A stretch of DNA of 31,946 nt. Source: Hypsibius dujardini (taxonomy: Eukaryota; Tardigrada; Eutardigrada; Parachela; Hypsibiidae). Below, piece by piece: positions 21,375-31,148 of this stretch. The DNA is taken from positions 1 to 31,946 of the forward strand of contig LRSR01006096.1 of NCBI GenBank assembly GCA_001579985.1, given 5' to 3'. The translations under genes were made by a program, and so were the position numbers. The notes beneath the pieces are model-generated. The model saw only the letters and a list, made by a program, of their open reading frames with translations. It made no database searches and had not been told where the DNA came from. Position 1 is the first letter of the stretch. Each line of letters starts with the position of its first letter.

Positions 21375-21405
21375 TAGTTAGTTTTAAGAAACACCTCTCA
21401 ACATC

Positions 21406-22065
21406 TTACAGAAACGCGACATCGCACAGTGTATAGCCGTATAAGGGATCCATCTGGGCTAAATTTCCCCCGGAGGAGATGTAGCGCCTGAATAGAGGAA
21501 ATGTTCCCCATATTAGCATGTAGAAACCAAAATTATTTGGCACTGTCTCCAGCAGACCATGATCCATAAACAGCTTCGCCAAGTCCCACATATGAAACCG
21601 AAGAGCGTGACAGATTGGTCTCGTGTACGGATAGTTATGTGAGTAATAAGCAACATCATCCCGACCACATTCCGCTCTTAACGACGCTCCACGCTGCAAG
21701 AGATACTTGATCTCATCCATTTTAAATTGCCTAACAGCGTACTGCAGGATAGTCTCGCCTCCCCATCCCACATGGTCGACATCGGCACCTTCATCGATGA
21801 GCAGTTTTATCACTTCCAGGCTGTGATCATTTCTGATTTCGTGCGTCACCATCCGAAAAAGGTTGGCCAGCAGCTCACTGAGCTTTGTCTTTGTGAGATG
21901 CCCATGTCCCAAGTTGTGAAGTGATACGGTTTGTTCTGAAGGTGCGGACATTTTTCGACTCTCAATCGCGCTGCAGATTGATATGAGAATAGATTTGTTG
22001 AGTTCCTCCACCGGAGCTAAGTCACCGAGCACGAGATAATTAAAGTCATCATTATTGGAGGCCAT
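21406..22065 (-). CDS. Ankyrin-repeat protein, single exon (219 aa)
   Basis: An intact frame runs from ATG at 22065 (MASNNDDFNYLVLGD...) to a stop at 21406. Ankyrin-type repeats are visible at about residues 81-100 (SLEVIKLLIDEGADVDHVGW), 103-133 (GETILQYAV, EIKYLLQRGASLRAE) and 150-171 (PICHALRF, DLAKLFMDHGL), with a weaker one at 183-203. They would form a short stack for protein binding; no partner domain such as SOCS or kinase is present. Residues 1-70 look helical and unassigned. An acceptor-like CACTTGCAG about 40 bases upstream of the ATG suggests a 5' UTR intron. Being intronless where the window's other genes are split, it may be a retrogene or a member of an expanded ankyrin family. 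Subfamily is not assignable. Confidence 0.65.
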   Translation of the reverse strand: MASNNDDFNYLVLGDLAPVEELNKSILISICSAIESRKMSAPSEQTVSLHNLGHGHLTKTKLSELLANLFRMVTHEIRNDHSLEVIKLLIDEGADVDHVGWGGETILQYAVRQFKMDEIKYLLQRGASLRAECGRDDVAYYSHNYPYTRPICHALRFHMWDLAKLFMDHGLLETVPNNFGFYMLIWGTFPLFRRYISSGGNLAQMDPLYGYTLCDVAFL

Positions 22066-22859
22066 TATTTATATGGCCAAACCTGATGTTCTACTCTGCA
22101 AGTGGGTACTCAATCACAAATTAGGGAATTTCTATAATCCGACACACCGCGCAACTTCCTCCCACCATGGCGTGAGTGGTGTAGAACTCTCCCCGTGAAA
22201 CAGCTGACGCAATTGAAAGGTTATTTTCGTCAAGTACTATTAGAATCATAATATTCAAAAAGAAATTTCCCCGGTGAAATCATCCACTTCTGATTGTTAT
22301 GTATTCGCCTGGTTGCTCTGGTAACATTTCCATTGAGCAAATTGGCCATAAACGAGAACTTCTCTTTTTAAGCATTTAAAAACTGGTTCAATCCGTCTTA
22401 GATGGCGCTGTGATGTCGAGAAGGTTTCAGTTTGATTGATTGTTGGATCGATCTTTTGTTCACCGTATTACTAAAGCCATCAATGCAGCAATCAATCTTA
22501 CGGCTTCTCTAGTAACTTTGCAGCGCCCTCTATAGCGGTTTGAACCGGTTTTTGAATATTCAAAAATGGAAGGTCTCGTTTACTGCCACTTTTCTCGATG
22601 GACATATCACATGATAAACCAGGCAAATACATCATAACAATCAAAAGTGGGAGAATTCACCCGGAAAAGTGGTACTACTTCCTTGTCGGATGTGTACTGA
22701 TCTGACTTGGGAAGGTTTTCAACGGTCAAATTTAGAACCGTTCCAAAATAATTTTTTTATATTGAGCTAATTTAGTTATGGACATAAAAATTTATTCCGC
22801 CGGTCAAGCTGAATAAACTTTTTTTCGGTGAAATTTCAAAGTTTCCGTTGTTGACCAAT
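22066..22859. other. Upstream region of the ankyrin-repeat gene, non-coding
   Basis: Contains TATATAAATAATGG-like sequence directly at the ATG (too close to be a TATA box) and dispersed TTGATTGAT/ATCAATC motifs at 22433-22497. No gene seen. Confidence 0.4.
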
Positions 22860-23146
22860 GTCTTCTGACTCGATAAACTGCGAAAATGCCAGAGCGATTG
22901 CGGAAGGAAAAATCAAAACGCCTACGTTTATCTTTATTCTCATGGTTATAGCCACACCGTTTATTCCACTAATGTCCCAATCGTGGGGTTTTCATACTTA
23001 AAGAATGAGCAACAATCGGGCTGTCAAAAATGATCAGATTTATTATAACGACTTAAAGGTCCTTGTAAAAGCTTGTAGGAACTTGTAAAAGCAACAGTGG
23101 ACAAAAAGGGGGAAGGGGAGGGGAACGGCGACTAGTAGCCCAAGCC
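22860..23146. mobile_element. Transposon family M1, copy 3 (left end missing)
   Basis: The body aligns with 621-1011 through ACTCGATAAA, TTATAGCCACACCGTTTATT and GGGGAAGGGGAGG. The right terminal repeat ends AGCCCAAGCC at 23146 and reads in reverse GGCTTGGGCTACTAGTCGCC. The left terminal repeat is absent. Confidence 0.6.
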
Positions 23147-23422
23147 ATTCTAAAAGTAGCGGAGCCTTCTTCATTTCAACATGGGAGGAGGGACGACTTC
23201 CCTTTTCAATAATGGGGGAGAATCTCACCCATGTCTTTTCAAGAAGGCTCCTTCCACAGACTGCCCAACAATTCGCACGCAGATGTATTCACGCATTGGA
23301 AATGACGATGCGTTGAACCAACTGTGTGGCACACCCAGCACCGCCACATCGACCACCCCAGCCAACACAACCCAAACCAGCACCACTTCTCAGGAGAGCA
23401 CTTTAGCTTCCACCACGTCGAG

Positions 23423-23589
23423 ATGAGTCATTCAGTCTCGACGACCTTAAAATCGGAGCAAGGGATGGACCCTGACGACTCGTCTCAGCGAAAAAATAAA
23501 ACGACGAGCAAACAGCGACCACCGCCGCCGCCATCACCGCCACCAGTGTCGCAGATGATAGCTCTGCTTATTGTTGGCGGCATGGGCAG
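23423..23589 (+). CDS. Weak candidate exon with a polyproline run, unknown gene
   Basis: ATG at 23423 opens MSHSVSTTLKSEQGMDPDDS..., with a proline-rich stretch (PPPPPSPPP) and a hydrophobic end (MIALLIVGGMG). It meets a donor, GGGCAG/GTGACT, after 23589. The DNA before it is Thr/Ser-rich in another frame. No second exon was found, so coding status is doubtful. Confidence 0.2.
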
Positions 23590-23937
23590 GTGACTTGATG
23601 ATAACTCGTGGTAAACAATAATCAGGGCATATGTCTTTCGAGCATATGATAACGCTAGCTCCCTTCTTCCACATTTATCACTGAGTCCGAGCAAAACACA
23701 CTTTCACTTCACTATTTTAAACAGTTTAAAAAAAAGATAAAATATAATTCAAAACACTTCAAAATCCTGTTCACGAAATATCCAGCATCACAGCATTAGT
23801 ATTCAGTATTCCCGCATTTCATGCGTCGCAGGAGCCGCAATGCCAGCTGCCGTGGGGTTTTCCGTCGTGTCAGTTCTAAAACACACGTCACTTACGCAAG
23901 AGGACCAATTTATTCTATTTTTATTGTATTTTCTTCT

Positions 23938-24600
23938 AACTTGGGAGATTTCAAAGGGGAATCCAGAATGTCTCCGCTTTATATTTTTTCATAGAGTTAT
24001 AATTTTGATGATTTTCAAAATTTATGTTATTGGTCGGGATATGAAAACTATTTTTCGGCAGAATTTCAAAGTTGGGAAATCACTAAAAAATTCCATTTTC
24101 TTTGATTTCGTCCGTAAAAACTTCATTTTTGCAGAATAATTTAATTAACGAATTTTGATATTATCCCTCTCAAAAATCAATTTCAAATCGTTTGGCATTA
24201 CTGTAGCAAAATCTTTCTTGGATATCAGGGAGCAAAGCTATGTGTCATTTCTGGAATATTACTCGTAAGTTTCCGGTCGGGCTCGACAATGATTTGTAGC
24301 TCCGCCCCTTACGTCCAAAGAAGATTCTTCGGATGCCAATCGATTTTAAATTGAATTTTGAGAAGGGCAGTGTCAATATTCGTCAAATTTAATCATTTCC
24401 CAAAATTGAAGTTTTTACAGTCAAAATGAGGGAAAATAAAATATTTCACTGTTTTCCCAACTTTGACAATCTGCCGCAAAAAAGCTGTGATACCCTGACC
24501 GATGAAGTTAAGTTTGAAAATCATCATAACTATAACTCTATTATAAAAATAAAAAAGCCCAAATATGCTGGGTTCCCCCTCTGAAAATCGTCCCAATTAA
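23938..24600. mobile_element. Foldback element family F2 (about 663 bp)
   Basis: The left arm 23938-24198 and right arm 24333-24600 are inverted copies. Both read, in outward-to-inward order, CTTGGGA/ATTGGGA, a GAGTTATA block, GATGATTTTCAAA, CGGCAGA, CAAAGTTGGGAAA, AACTTCA and ATCG(T/A)TTGGCAT. The loop is about 134 bases. Divergence between the arms suggests an old insertion. The open frames inside it (23840-24139 + and 24393-24596 -) are simply the two arms read in mirror orientation. Confidence 0.7.
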
Positions 24601-24836
24601 GTGAAATTTAAGCTGATTCTAAGAAACACATCCAATTTAACTTAATCTCCAATTCGCAGGTCAGTTACCGTATGTTTTCTTTCGCTTTTTTTGCCATTTC
24701 TAATTTATTTTGCAAGTTAAGTTTTTTCGAATTGTAATTTAATCTAATTTGTAAAATTGTAGTTTAATTTAATTGCTTAGAGGGGCGGATTAGTTTTATT
24801 TTCTAGGACAATGTTGAGCGAAGCGGAAGATTTTGC

Positions 24837-25298
24837 TTACTTGGTTTCAGTTAACATTGTACCAACAATGAGATTATTTTAATCAGCTCTAGAGTGCGAG
24901 TATTCATACAATTAATTATTCAGTCATTGAATATATAGTTAGTAACAAAGTTTTTCTGTTAACTTGTTTTCAATCAACATTGTACCAACAATGTCTATTT
25001 TACCAGATTATTGTAATCAGCTTTAAAATACGAGTATTCATAAAATTAAAATTTTTTAGGTATTGAATTGAAAAACTAAAATTAAAGTAGAAATCCTCAT
25101 ATTTTGCGTACGTCACAGGCGTGTTTCTATTCCGTGCCTTGTCTCGGAGCAGTTTCGTTATGGGGCAAATGTGTTGAAACGGGCATGTGACGTACGCAAA
25201 ATATGAGGACTTCTACTGTAATTTTATGACAACTCGCACTCTAGAGTTAATTAAAATAATCTCATGGTTGGGGCAATTTTGATTGGAACCAAGTAAAC
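24837..25298. mobile_element. Nested tandem plus inverted repeat cluster around a 147-bp palindromic element
   Basis: A unit beginning TTACTTGGTTTCAGTTAACA with CATTGTACCAACAATG and GCTCTAGAGTGCGAGTATTC occurs at 24837-24914. A diverged second copy lies at 24961-25048, and an inverted copy at 25298-25219. Between them is a strong palindrome, arms 25079-25127 and 25176-25225 (TCCTCATATTTTGCGTACGT and its reverse), loop 48 bases. No coding capacity. Confidence 0.65.
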
Positions 25299-25462
25299 AG
25301 TGGTTGCAGTGATAAATTTCGTCAGCTAATGGCAAGATAGAAAAAATGGGTATTCAAAATTAAAACTACATGGCACATAAAAGGATATACTGATTACTGA
25401 AGCAACGTAACGATGTAGAATTAAATTAAGCGAGCAATAGCGGTATCAAGAGTTGTTATAAA

Positions 25463-25495
25463 TTTACCGTAGACGGTGTCTTCACCTACGGTAAA
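25463..25495. promoter_or_regulatory. Perfect 10-bp stem-loop upstream of GNB1L
   Basis: TTTACCGTAG (25463-25472) and CTACGGTAAA (25486-25495) are perfect inverted repeats around 13 bases, about 170 bases before the GNB1L start codon. A role in regulation is only inference. Confidence 0.4.
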
Positions 25496-25574
25496 ACTTG
25501 GAAGTTCTAAATTGGAACTCAACTTGGAACTTCCGCAGTTTCCATACACCCATTTTGTTGTTTGGAATTGGCAG

Positions 25575-25609
25575 GTGCAATGCGCAACATCTGCGTGTGC
25601 GCATTGCAC
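25575..25609. promoter_or_regulatory. Perfect 12-bp stem-loop upstream of GNB1L
   Basis: GTGCAATGCGCA (25575-25586) and TGCGCATTGCAC (25598-25609) are perfect inverted repeats around 11 bases, 53 bases before the GNB1L start codon. The location fits a core promoter or 5' UTR. GCGCA/TGCGC pairs also resemble NRF1-type sites, but that is only a resemblance. Confidence 0.4.
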
Positions 25610-25661
25610 ATGGCGCATATCCGGTGCAATCTCATAGACTGGCTTATCCCATTTTCAAAAA

Positions 25662-27443
25662 ATGTCCCAGCGTGTCCCGCAGACTTCCCTGATCTTTCAC
25701 GACAGTGCCGCGATCATCTCATCCCTTCAGCCCATCGAGCATGGTCCACTTGCAGGAAATCTCGTCTCCGGATCTTTTCGAACGTCCGTCTCCATTTGGG
25801 ACGTCATTGGCTCCAAAAAGCTCCTCACCAAATTCCAATGCAACGAAAAAGCCGAGAAAAACTCCACCGTTCTCTGGACACATTCAAGCACACGACAGCC
25901 TGATGAATTAATTGTACAAACCCGCGAAGGAATACTCCATCGCTGGAAATTGAGCCAGAGCGCAGCCAATTTCTTGTGTATGACTTCCACCGGCAGTCAG
26001 CTTAGGTGAGTTTTTTATGTTGCCCGTTTGCGCAACCGCTCGTGTGTTTTAATACTAAATTTTGCGTGTCTTGATAGAGTAGATTAAAAGTAGAGCGAAC
26101 TACCATAATAATAAGTTTGTTTTTAGAATGCATTCAAACCGGTGTGGAATGACGGACGATTTCATGTTTGGAGCGTACGGTTGATTGATCGATCAACGGA
26201 TGAGAATTAAAAGTGAAGTGACGGATCATGCTGGTTTGATTTTCAACCTCATCCGCTAGTGCCATCGCTCGGAGTTTATGAAAGTGCACTTCTGCTCGAA
26301 TGCAATGAAGAAGGAGAAAAAAAAACTGGAAAGATATTGGGATTAATAACTTTTACACCAATTATCGTGTTTGGATAAAATTGTTACATTACTAATTTAA
26401 CTAATGTTGATTGTCATAGCCATGGCATGCGGTTGATTGATTAATCAATGGGCTTGTTACTGTTGAAAGGGCAGTCAGAAGGAGGGATGTCATGTTACCT
26501 TTTTCATAGTTTCCTCTTTCCCTCACAGTCAGTTCGTTTGAAGTTATTAAGACGTACTAGCTGGCACGTTGGTTAGCCCAGTAACTAATGAGCGGAATAC
26601 TGGCTGCTTTGTTAAATTGACAGAAGCTTTGCGGCATGTAGGCGTTGTTTCATCATGAGGGCATGCAGTTGATTGATCTATCAACAGGAATTTAATTTCC
26701 ATAAACGAATTCATCAATCAGTCTAATGTTTCTTCAGCCAAATACAGTAAACTTATAATTTCCGCCTAAATGTTCGCAGTTTCTGCCCGGCGGTTGCCCT
26801 CGAAGAGCCAAACCTCCTCTGCGTACCGTCCGGCGAGGTCGCCGCCCAAACCAGTGGTGTCGGCCTAATATCCCATCACGACTTCAGCCCTGTCGGTCTC
26901 CTCCTGCCGGATGAATCCACCGTCACACTCGGCAGTCCCACGCGGATGGTCCAAGTTGCAGCCCATCAGCTCCTGGTCGCCTACGAAAACGCCGATCTCT
27001 TCCTCTGGGACGTCCGTAGCCCTTCCCGGCCCGTTTTGACCAGTGAAGTCATAAAAAGCTCCCGCGATCCGGAAAAGGAAGACGACGTCACGCCACTCGC
27101 CTTGGATTTTGATGTCGAGAGGGGCATCGCGGTGGTGGGCAACGCCAGCGGTGTCGTAAAACGGTTCAAACTCGGGCCGGCGGAAATGACCGCGCTCGAC
27201 ATGCTGACTTTACCGGACAGCGGGGTCGCTGCTGTCCGCGTTCGACCGGATGGAAAAATTTTGACGGTGGCTTGTTGGGACTTCACGGCGCGGGTTTTCT
27301 CGTGGAAGAACTTGAAACCGCTGGCGGTGTTGGATTTGCATAAGGAGACGGTTCAGTGTGTGGAGTATATGGAAATGGGCGGTGATAATTGTGTGGTTCT
27401 TGGTGGGAAGGACGCCATGATCTCTATCTGGCCACTGTATTAA
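25662..27443 (+). CDS. GNB1L: Guanine nucleotide-binding protein subunit beta-like protein 1 (WD40; Asa1 orthologue)
   Basis: WD40 propeller related to yeast/fission-yeast Asa1. The family acts with the TTT (TELO2-TTI1-TTI2) machinery in stability of PIKK kinases such as ATR. Exons: 25662-26005 and 26780-27443, joined at CTTAG/GTGAGT and TTCGCAG with one codon split (Ser); 335 residues, close to the roughly 327 of the human protein. WD-type blades visible: VSIWDV (about 47), LHRWKL (about 99), LFLWDV (about 177), VVKRFKL, RVFSWKNLKPLAVLDLHKET (about 290) and the C-terminal ISIWPLY. The last two segments match the GNB1L signature (RVF.W....PLAVL..H...VQCV, ...ISLWSLY) very closely, which fixes the identity. 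The start chosen is the first in-frame ATG (MSQRVPQ). Like other family members it lacks a long N-terminal coiled coil, unlike true G-beta. The intron (774 bp) holds three similar 16-bp palindromes. Convergent with RGP1. Confidence 0.93.
26181..26684. repeat. Three dispersed 16-bp palindromes TTGATTGATnnATCAA in the GNB1L intron
   Basis: Copies: 26181-26196 (TTGATTGATCGATCAA), 26433-26448 (TTGATTGATTAATCAA) and 26669-26684 (TTGATTGATCTATCAA). They are spaced 252 and 236 bases apart, and the last two are preceded by GCATGC. Each contains TGATTGAT, a known PBX/HOX-type binding sequence; regulatory function is inference. Confidence 0.6.
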
Positions 27444-27465
27444 TAGAATAGTATTGACCTACACC

Positions 27466-27471
27466 AATAAA
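27466..27471 (+). terminator. Poly(A) signal AATAAA, GNB1L
   Basis: AATAAA 22 bases after the GNB1L stop codon. It implies a very short 3' UTR. Confidence 0.6.
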
Positions 27472-28289
27472 GGTAAACTGCAATTTGAAATCGTGATATT
27501 TGGAGATGGCCGGTGTTGGAGACAATTCTCTCCAGGAAACCCGCAGGTTCTCTCCAGGAAACCCGCAAGTCTCGTTCTTTAGAATAACTGAATCCTTTCT
27601 TTCCCTTTTTACTTTCATCTAATTGACTGAGTATGGCTAAGATAATCAGATTAGTAAATAAGTATGAATGAAGGCTCCTAACGATGCAGTTAGAAGTTAC
27701 AACTGAGTCGAAAGCCCCTTACTAATTCGGAAGCCCTTGGTTCCAGTTTGAGCTTAGGAACTTCACCCGACTTAGTACTTCTTTGCTTTGCTTAATAATT
27801 AATTAAATTCGTCAGCTTAGTTTGTAGATATTGGATAAATAATAAAAATAACATTAAAAAGTTCTTAGTAAAACTAAGTTTTATAGTTTTGTTTAAATTA
27901 ATTTAAAAGACATTTTAAATTGCCCAAATGCGGATTTTGATCTTAAATTAGATCATGAAAAGAGAAATATTTAAAAGCATATCGGTATATAAATTCAAAA
28001 AACGTTGAAAATATGGCGCTTTAAACAAAACACGCTTCAATTTAAATTAGCTTTGCCATGGATTTCAATGTATTCAATGTTTTATTTAAATTCAAACGCG
28101 TTATTAAAACAACACTACTGACTTAACTCGTAGAAGCAATTCCGGACTGAACGAAAGGAATCAGTTCCTGAAGTTTCTGTAAACCGAAACGGCGCAGTCC
28201 CAGGCATCTCATAATAAGGTGTAGTTGAAAGAAATTTGAAACTTTGACCGGCCGAATTGAGATGCTCGAGCTTCAAATGAAGCTGCTAT
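27472..28289. other. Intergenic DNA between convergent GNB1L and RGP1
   Basis: AT-rich, with a short tandem duplication of TTCTCTCCAGGAAACCCGCA (27526-27567). No gene seen. Confidence 0.45.
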
Positions 28290-28295
28290 TTTATT
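28290..28295 (-). terminator. Possible poly(A) signal, RGP1
   Basis: AATAAA on the minus strand, 197 bases beyond the RGP1 stop codon. Confidence 0.35.
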
Positions 28296-28491
28296 ACTAA
28301 AAATCAGATTCAGTCAGGCGGTGAAACAGCACAACTGACCGGCTTTTCGCTAAAATTGGTAAGTTAAAATTCAATCGTAATTTGTAACAGCACCGGGCAT
28401 CTTAATTGAAAATATACCACTACGATAGTTGCCATGCAGAGCAAACGTTTATCACAGATGGCCTTGGTTCCTTCACACGCCCCTCTCGCGT

Positions 28492-31148
28492 TCACAGTTT
28501 CACTCGCACGTCGGACACAAGGCTTTCTCGCATGTGCACACTGTGGACTTGGATGGGATCGGTGGGATATATGTCGATGGGAACATCCCAGAGGATCGTT
28601 TCGACCGGCACACGGAGCGGTGGGCGCCAGAGGACGCTCTGGTTCTCATTGCCCACCGAAGGGACTTCCAAGTGAAACATCTCCGACGAGAGGGCAAACT
28701 CGAAGCGCAATTTCCATCGGAATTCAACTGGAGATGGAAAATAAATATCAGGCATCCCAGATGGGACAAATAGGCAAATGGAAAGAAAGACAGATAGACC
28801 GGCATGCAAACATAACAAGACAAACAGACAAACAGACATACAGATAGGCAGGCACAGACAGACAGACAGACAGACAGACAGGCACAGAGAGACAAGACAA
28901 ACAGACATACAGAAAGGAAGTTCGGTTGAAGCACACACATTCAGACGGACGACAATCACCCACCAATTTCTGAGGCGAATGAGGAAGTAACATGAAGCGG
29001 GACCGGCAGGATAAAGTTGGACTGCGTGAGGCACAGGCAGAAATCATGGGATTTGCTGACAATATTTTCGGAAAAGGCGACGCTCTTTGCTTTCCGGTGC
29101 TCTTCACAGATATGCTCCTCCCCAATCAGACTAACTAGGTACTACAGAGACAAACAAAACATAACCGTGTATCAACCGCCAAGAGCGGATGTCAAATCAT
29201 TCAGAATTCCTGAGCTACTGGCGCGTTCGTCGTACCTGAACACACGTCACGCTACGGTCCGTGAAGTCAAACTTCCCGTAGATGTCTTCTCCCAGCCGAA
29301 ACCGCGTCTTCGTCAGCACAAGGACACCTATTCGACCGTGTGATGAATCGATATTGAAGCTCCCTGAGAGCGAAAGAATCAATTTAGAAATCAGACCAGC
29401 TTAAGCTACTCATTCAAAGTCACCAATCGATGGATTGCTAAAAAATAAATCAAAACCAGTGACGCTTGCTTACTGGCATTCTTCCGGCTAGTGAGACTGT
29501 CCAGAATTTGCATTGCCATATCCAAAGTCAGTACACTTTTAGCCGCTGTTACTGCGTCAGATCCATTAGTCAGAGCAACTGAGCTGGAGTTCGGTGGAGG
29601 AGAGTCTTTGCCGTTGGTGCCGTTAGTGAGCGCATTCGCCTCCACAGATGTAGCGGCCTTGTCATCTGCAGAAACACCGTTCATACTGCTTCTCCTGCCA
29701 TCCATTTCTGCTAATCCGAGTAGTCGATCCAAATCTGTGGCAACGCATTGTCGTCCGGTTAAGAAAGACAAAGACAAACAAGGAGACGAACAGAGAGAGG
29801 GAGAGAAATAGATGACCAGACAGATAATGATGCAGTAAGCTAGACAGGCTGACTGACAAACAGACAGACATGCAAATAGAAAGACAGACCGACAGACAGA
29901 CAGACAGACAGACTGACAGACGACAGACAGACAGACAGATGTCGATGCTCCAGAGATTGGGCAGTACCTGGAATGACCATTATCCAAAGCGGAATGTATA
30001 TTGTGGTGGTTTGCTGCCCAAGGACTTGGCATTGAAAAGCAAGTTTCCATTGATAACGCAGGGCGAGTCCGCGAAATGATGGCGACATCGCGTCCCTCGG
30101 AACAATCTCCGAAAAGAGAACTGCAAACAGAACTCCATATACTATATATAGCTACTCTATCGATACAGGGAGAAAACGAATGCAATCTAAAAACTGATCA
30201 TTCTGAATACAAACTCGCAATAGTCCCAAAAAGCCAGCAAAAATGGAGTAAAATATCTGTTACACAATTCTGTGGAGGAATCTCAATATGATCTCTCGAT
30301 TAACAATCAATCAACAGGGATAAGTCGCATCAATTTACCAGCTAACCATAGACTTCTTCGTTATCGTTAAAATTATCCCACAAGCGCGCAGAACGGTTTA
30401 GGAAACTGTCAGCCGAACGAAATAGTAAACGTCTTCGATCAGTCGTTACAAATCAGCAATCTTTAGAAACATTCCAAACCAATAGATCAATCAATCATCA
30501 CAGAGTAACTCGTCACAACTCATCAATCAACCATAGACTTCTTCACTCTTATTAAAATATCTCAAAAATCACAAAACAGCCTAAAAAGTCCCTACAATTA
30601 GTCTAAAAAACTTTGAAATACTTCAAGTTGTATCTAACACTAGCCTGCATCGATATCCTGAGCCACACATACCGTTAAACTCCTCTCCGGGCTCCAGGTC
30701 CAGATTGCCCGCCAGCAATTTTGGAATGGTCGCCAGCAAGCAAAAACTGTTTGTCTCAGGCCCAGGTGCCATTCCCGACACCCTCCTACCGCCCGACGAA
30801 TCCTGACGCTCAAGGCCGTGATTCGGACGTGCAGGCACATTCATCTTCGAGTCCTCCACGAGGCATTGACAGTGGATTTGCCCGCTGAGGAAAGCCACGG
30901 CGGCACCTTCGGGTCTACGAGAACAAAGTAAATTTTATTCACGAAATCTCCCGACGATCATCTTTTCCAAACAGCACAAACCTTCCATTCAATTTTCCCG
31001 CATCGGGCGAGGCGACCAAGTGACCCGCGGAGTCGGGCGGCGTGGTGGGGGGAAGGACGACGACATTCCTGAGGGTGATCCAACACTCCAATTCCTCGCC
31101 GGTGAAGTAAACTGCACCGCGTGCCAGCCGTGCCACGAATTCGATCAT
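28492..31148 (-). CDS. RGP1: RGP1 homologue, RAB6A-GEF complex partner protein 2
   Basis: Partner of RIC1 in the Golgi complex that activates Rab6 (Ypt6) in retrograde endosome-to-Golgi transport. Exons (minus strand): 31148-30982, 30914-30673, 30120-29968, 29734-29474, 29363-29236, 29141-28964, 28727-28492; all GT-AG, all in phase, 454 residues (human about 390). Matches along the family: start MIEFVARLARGAVYFTGEEL; GQIHCQCLVEDSKM (about 66-79); PKLLAGNLDLEPGEEFN; SPSFRGLALRYQWKLAF (about 150); RFRLGEDIYGKF (about 296); PVPLHV; then VEFRWKLRFEF (377) and VPVETILWDVPIDIYP near the C-terminus. N- and C-terminal halves have the arrestin-like character known for Rgp1. The extra length is mainly exon 4 (189-274), a Ser/Asn/Thr-rich linker (SPPPNSSSVALTNGSDAV). 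Introns 3 and 6 contain CAGA microsatellite tracts. The stop follows VRVKL. Confidence 0.94.
28784..28916. repeat. CAGA-type microsatellite tract in RGP1 intron 6
   Basis: The core run of (CAGA)n lies at 28853-28880, flanked by imperfect AAACAGACA units. It lies wholly inside the intron 28963-28728. Long Cys/Leu/Ser/Val-rich open frames across it are repeat translations, not genes. Confidence 0.9.
29841..29940. repeat. CAGA-type microsatellite tract in RGP1 intron 3
   Basis: Imperfect GACA/CAGA units. The tract lies inside the intron 29967-29735, and its reverse complement runs close to the intron 5' part. Confidence 0.9.
30121..30672. other. RGP1 intron 2 with an internal direct repeat
   Basis: The segment AACCATAGACTTCTTC occurs near 30344 and again near 30529, each preceded by ATCAA-type sequence and followed by TTAAAAT. 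This suggests an old local duplication of about 185 bp period. Confidence 0.5.

Noticed and set aside
23840-24139. 99-codon plus-strand open frame with Phe/Ile-rich residues
   Set aside because: It is one arm of the foldback element; the mirror arm gives a matching frame on the other strand.
28740-29034. Long Cys/Leu/Ser/Val-rich open frames on the minus strand
   Set aside because: They are the CAGA microsatellite translated in all frames. The tract lies within a well-supported RGP1 intron.
29662-30088. Similar SVCLSVCLS-type open frames
   Set aside because: Same cause: the microsatellite in RGP1 intron 3. Only the flanking parts, in the correct frames, are exons.
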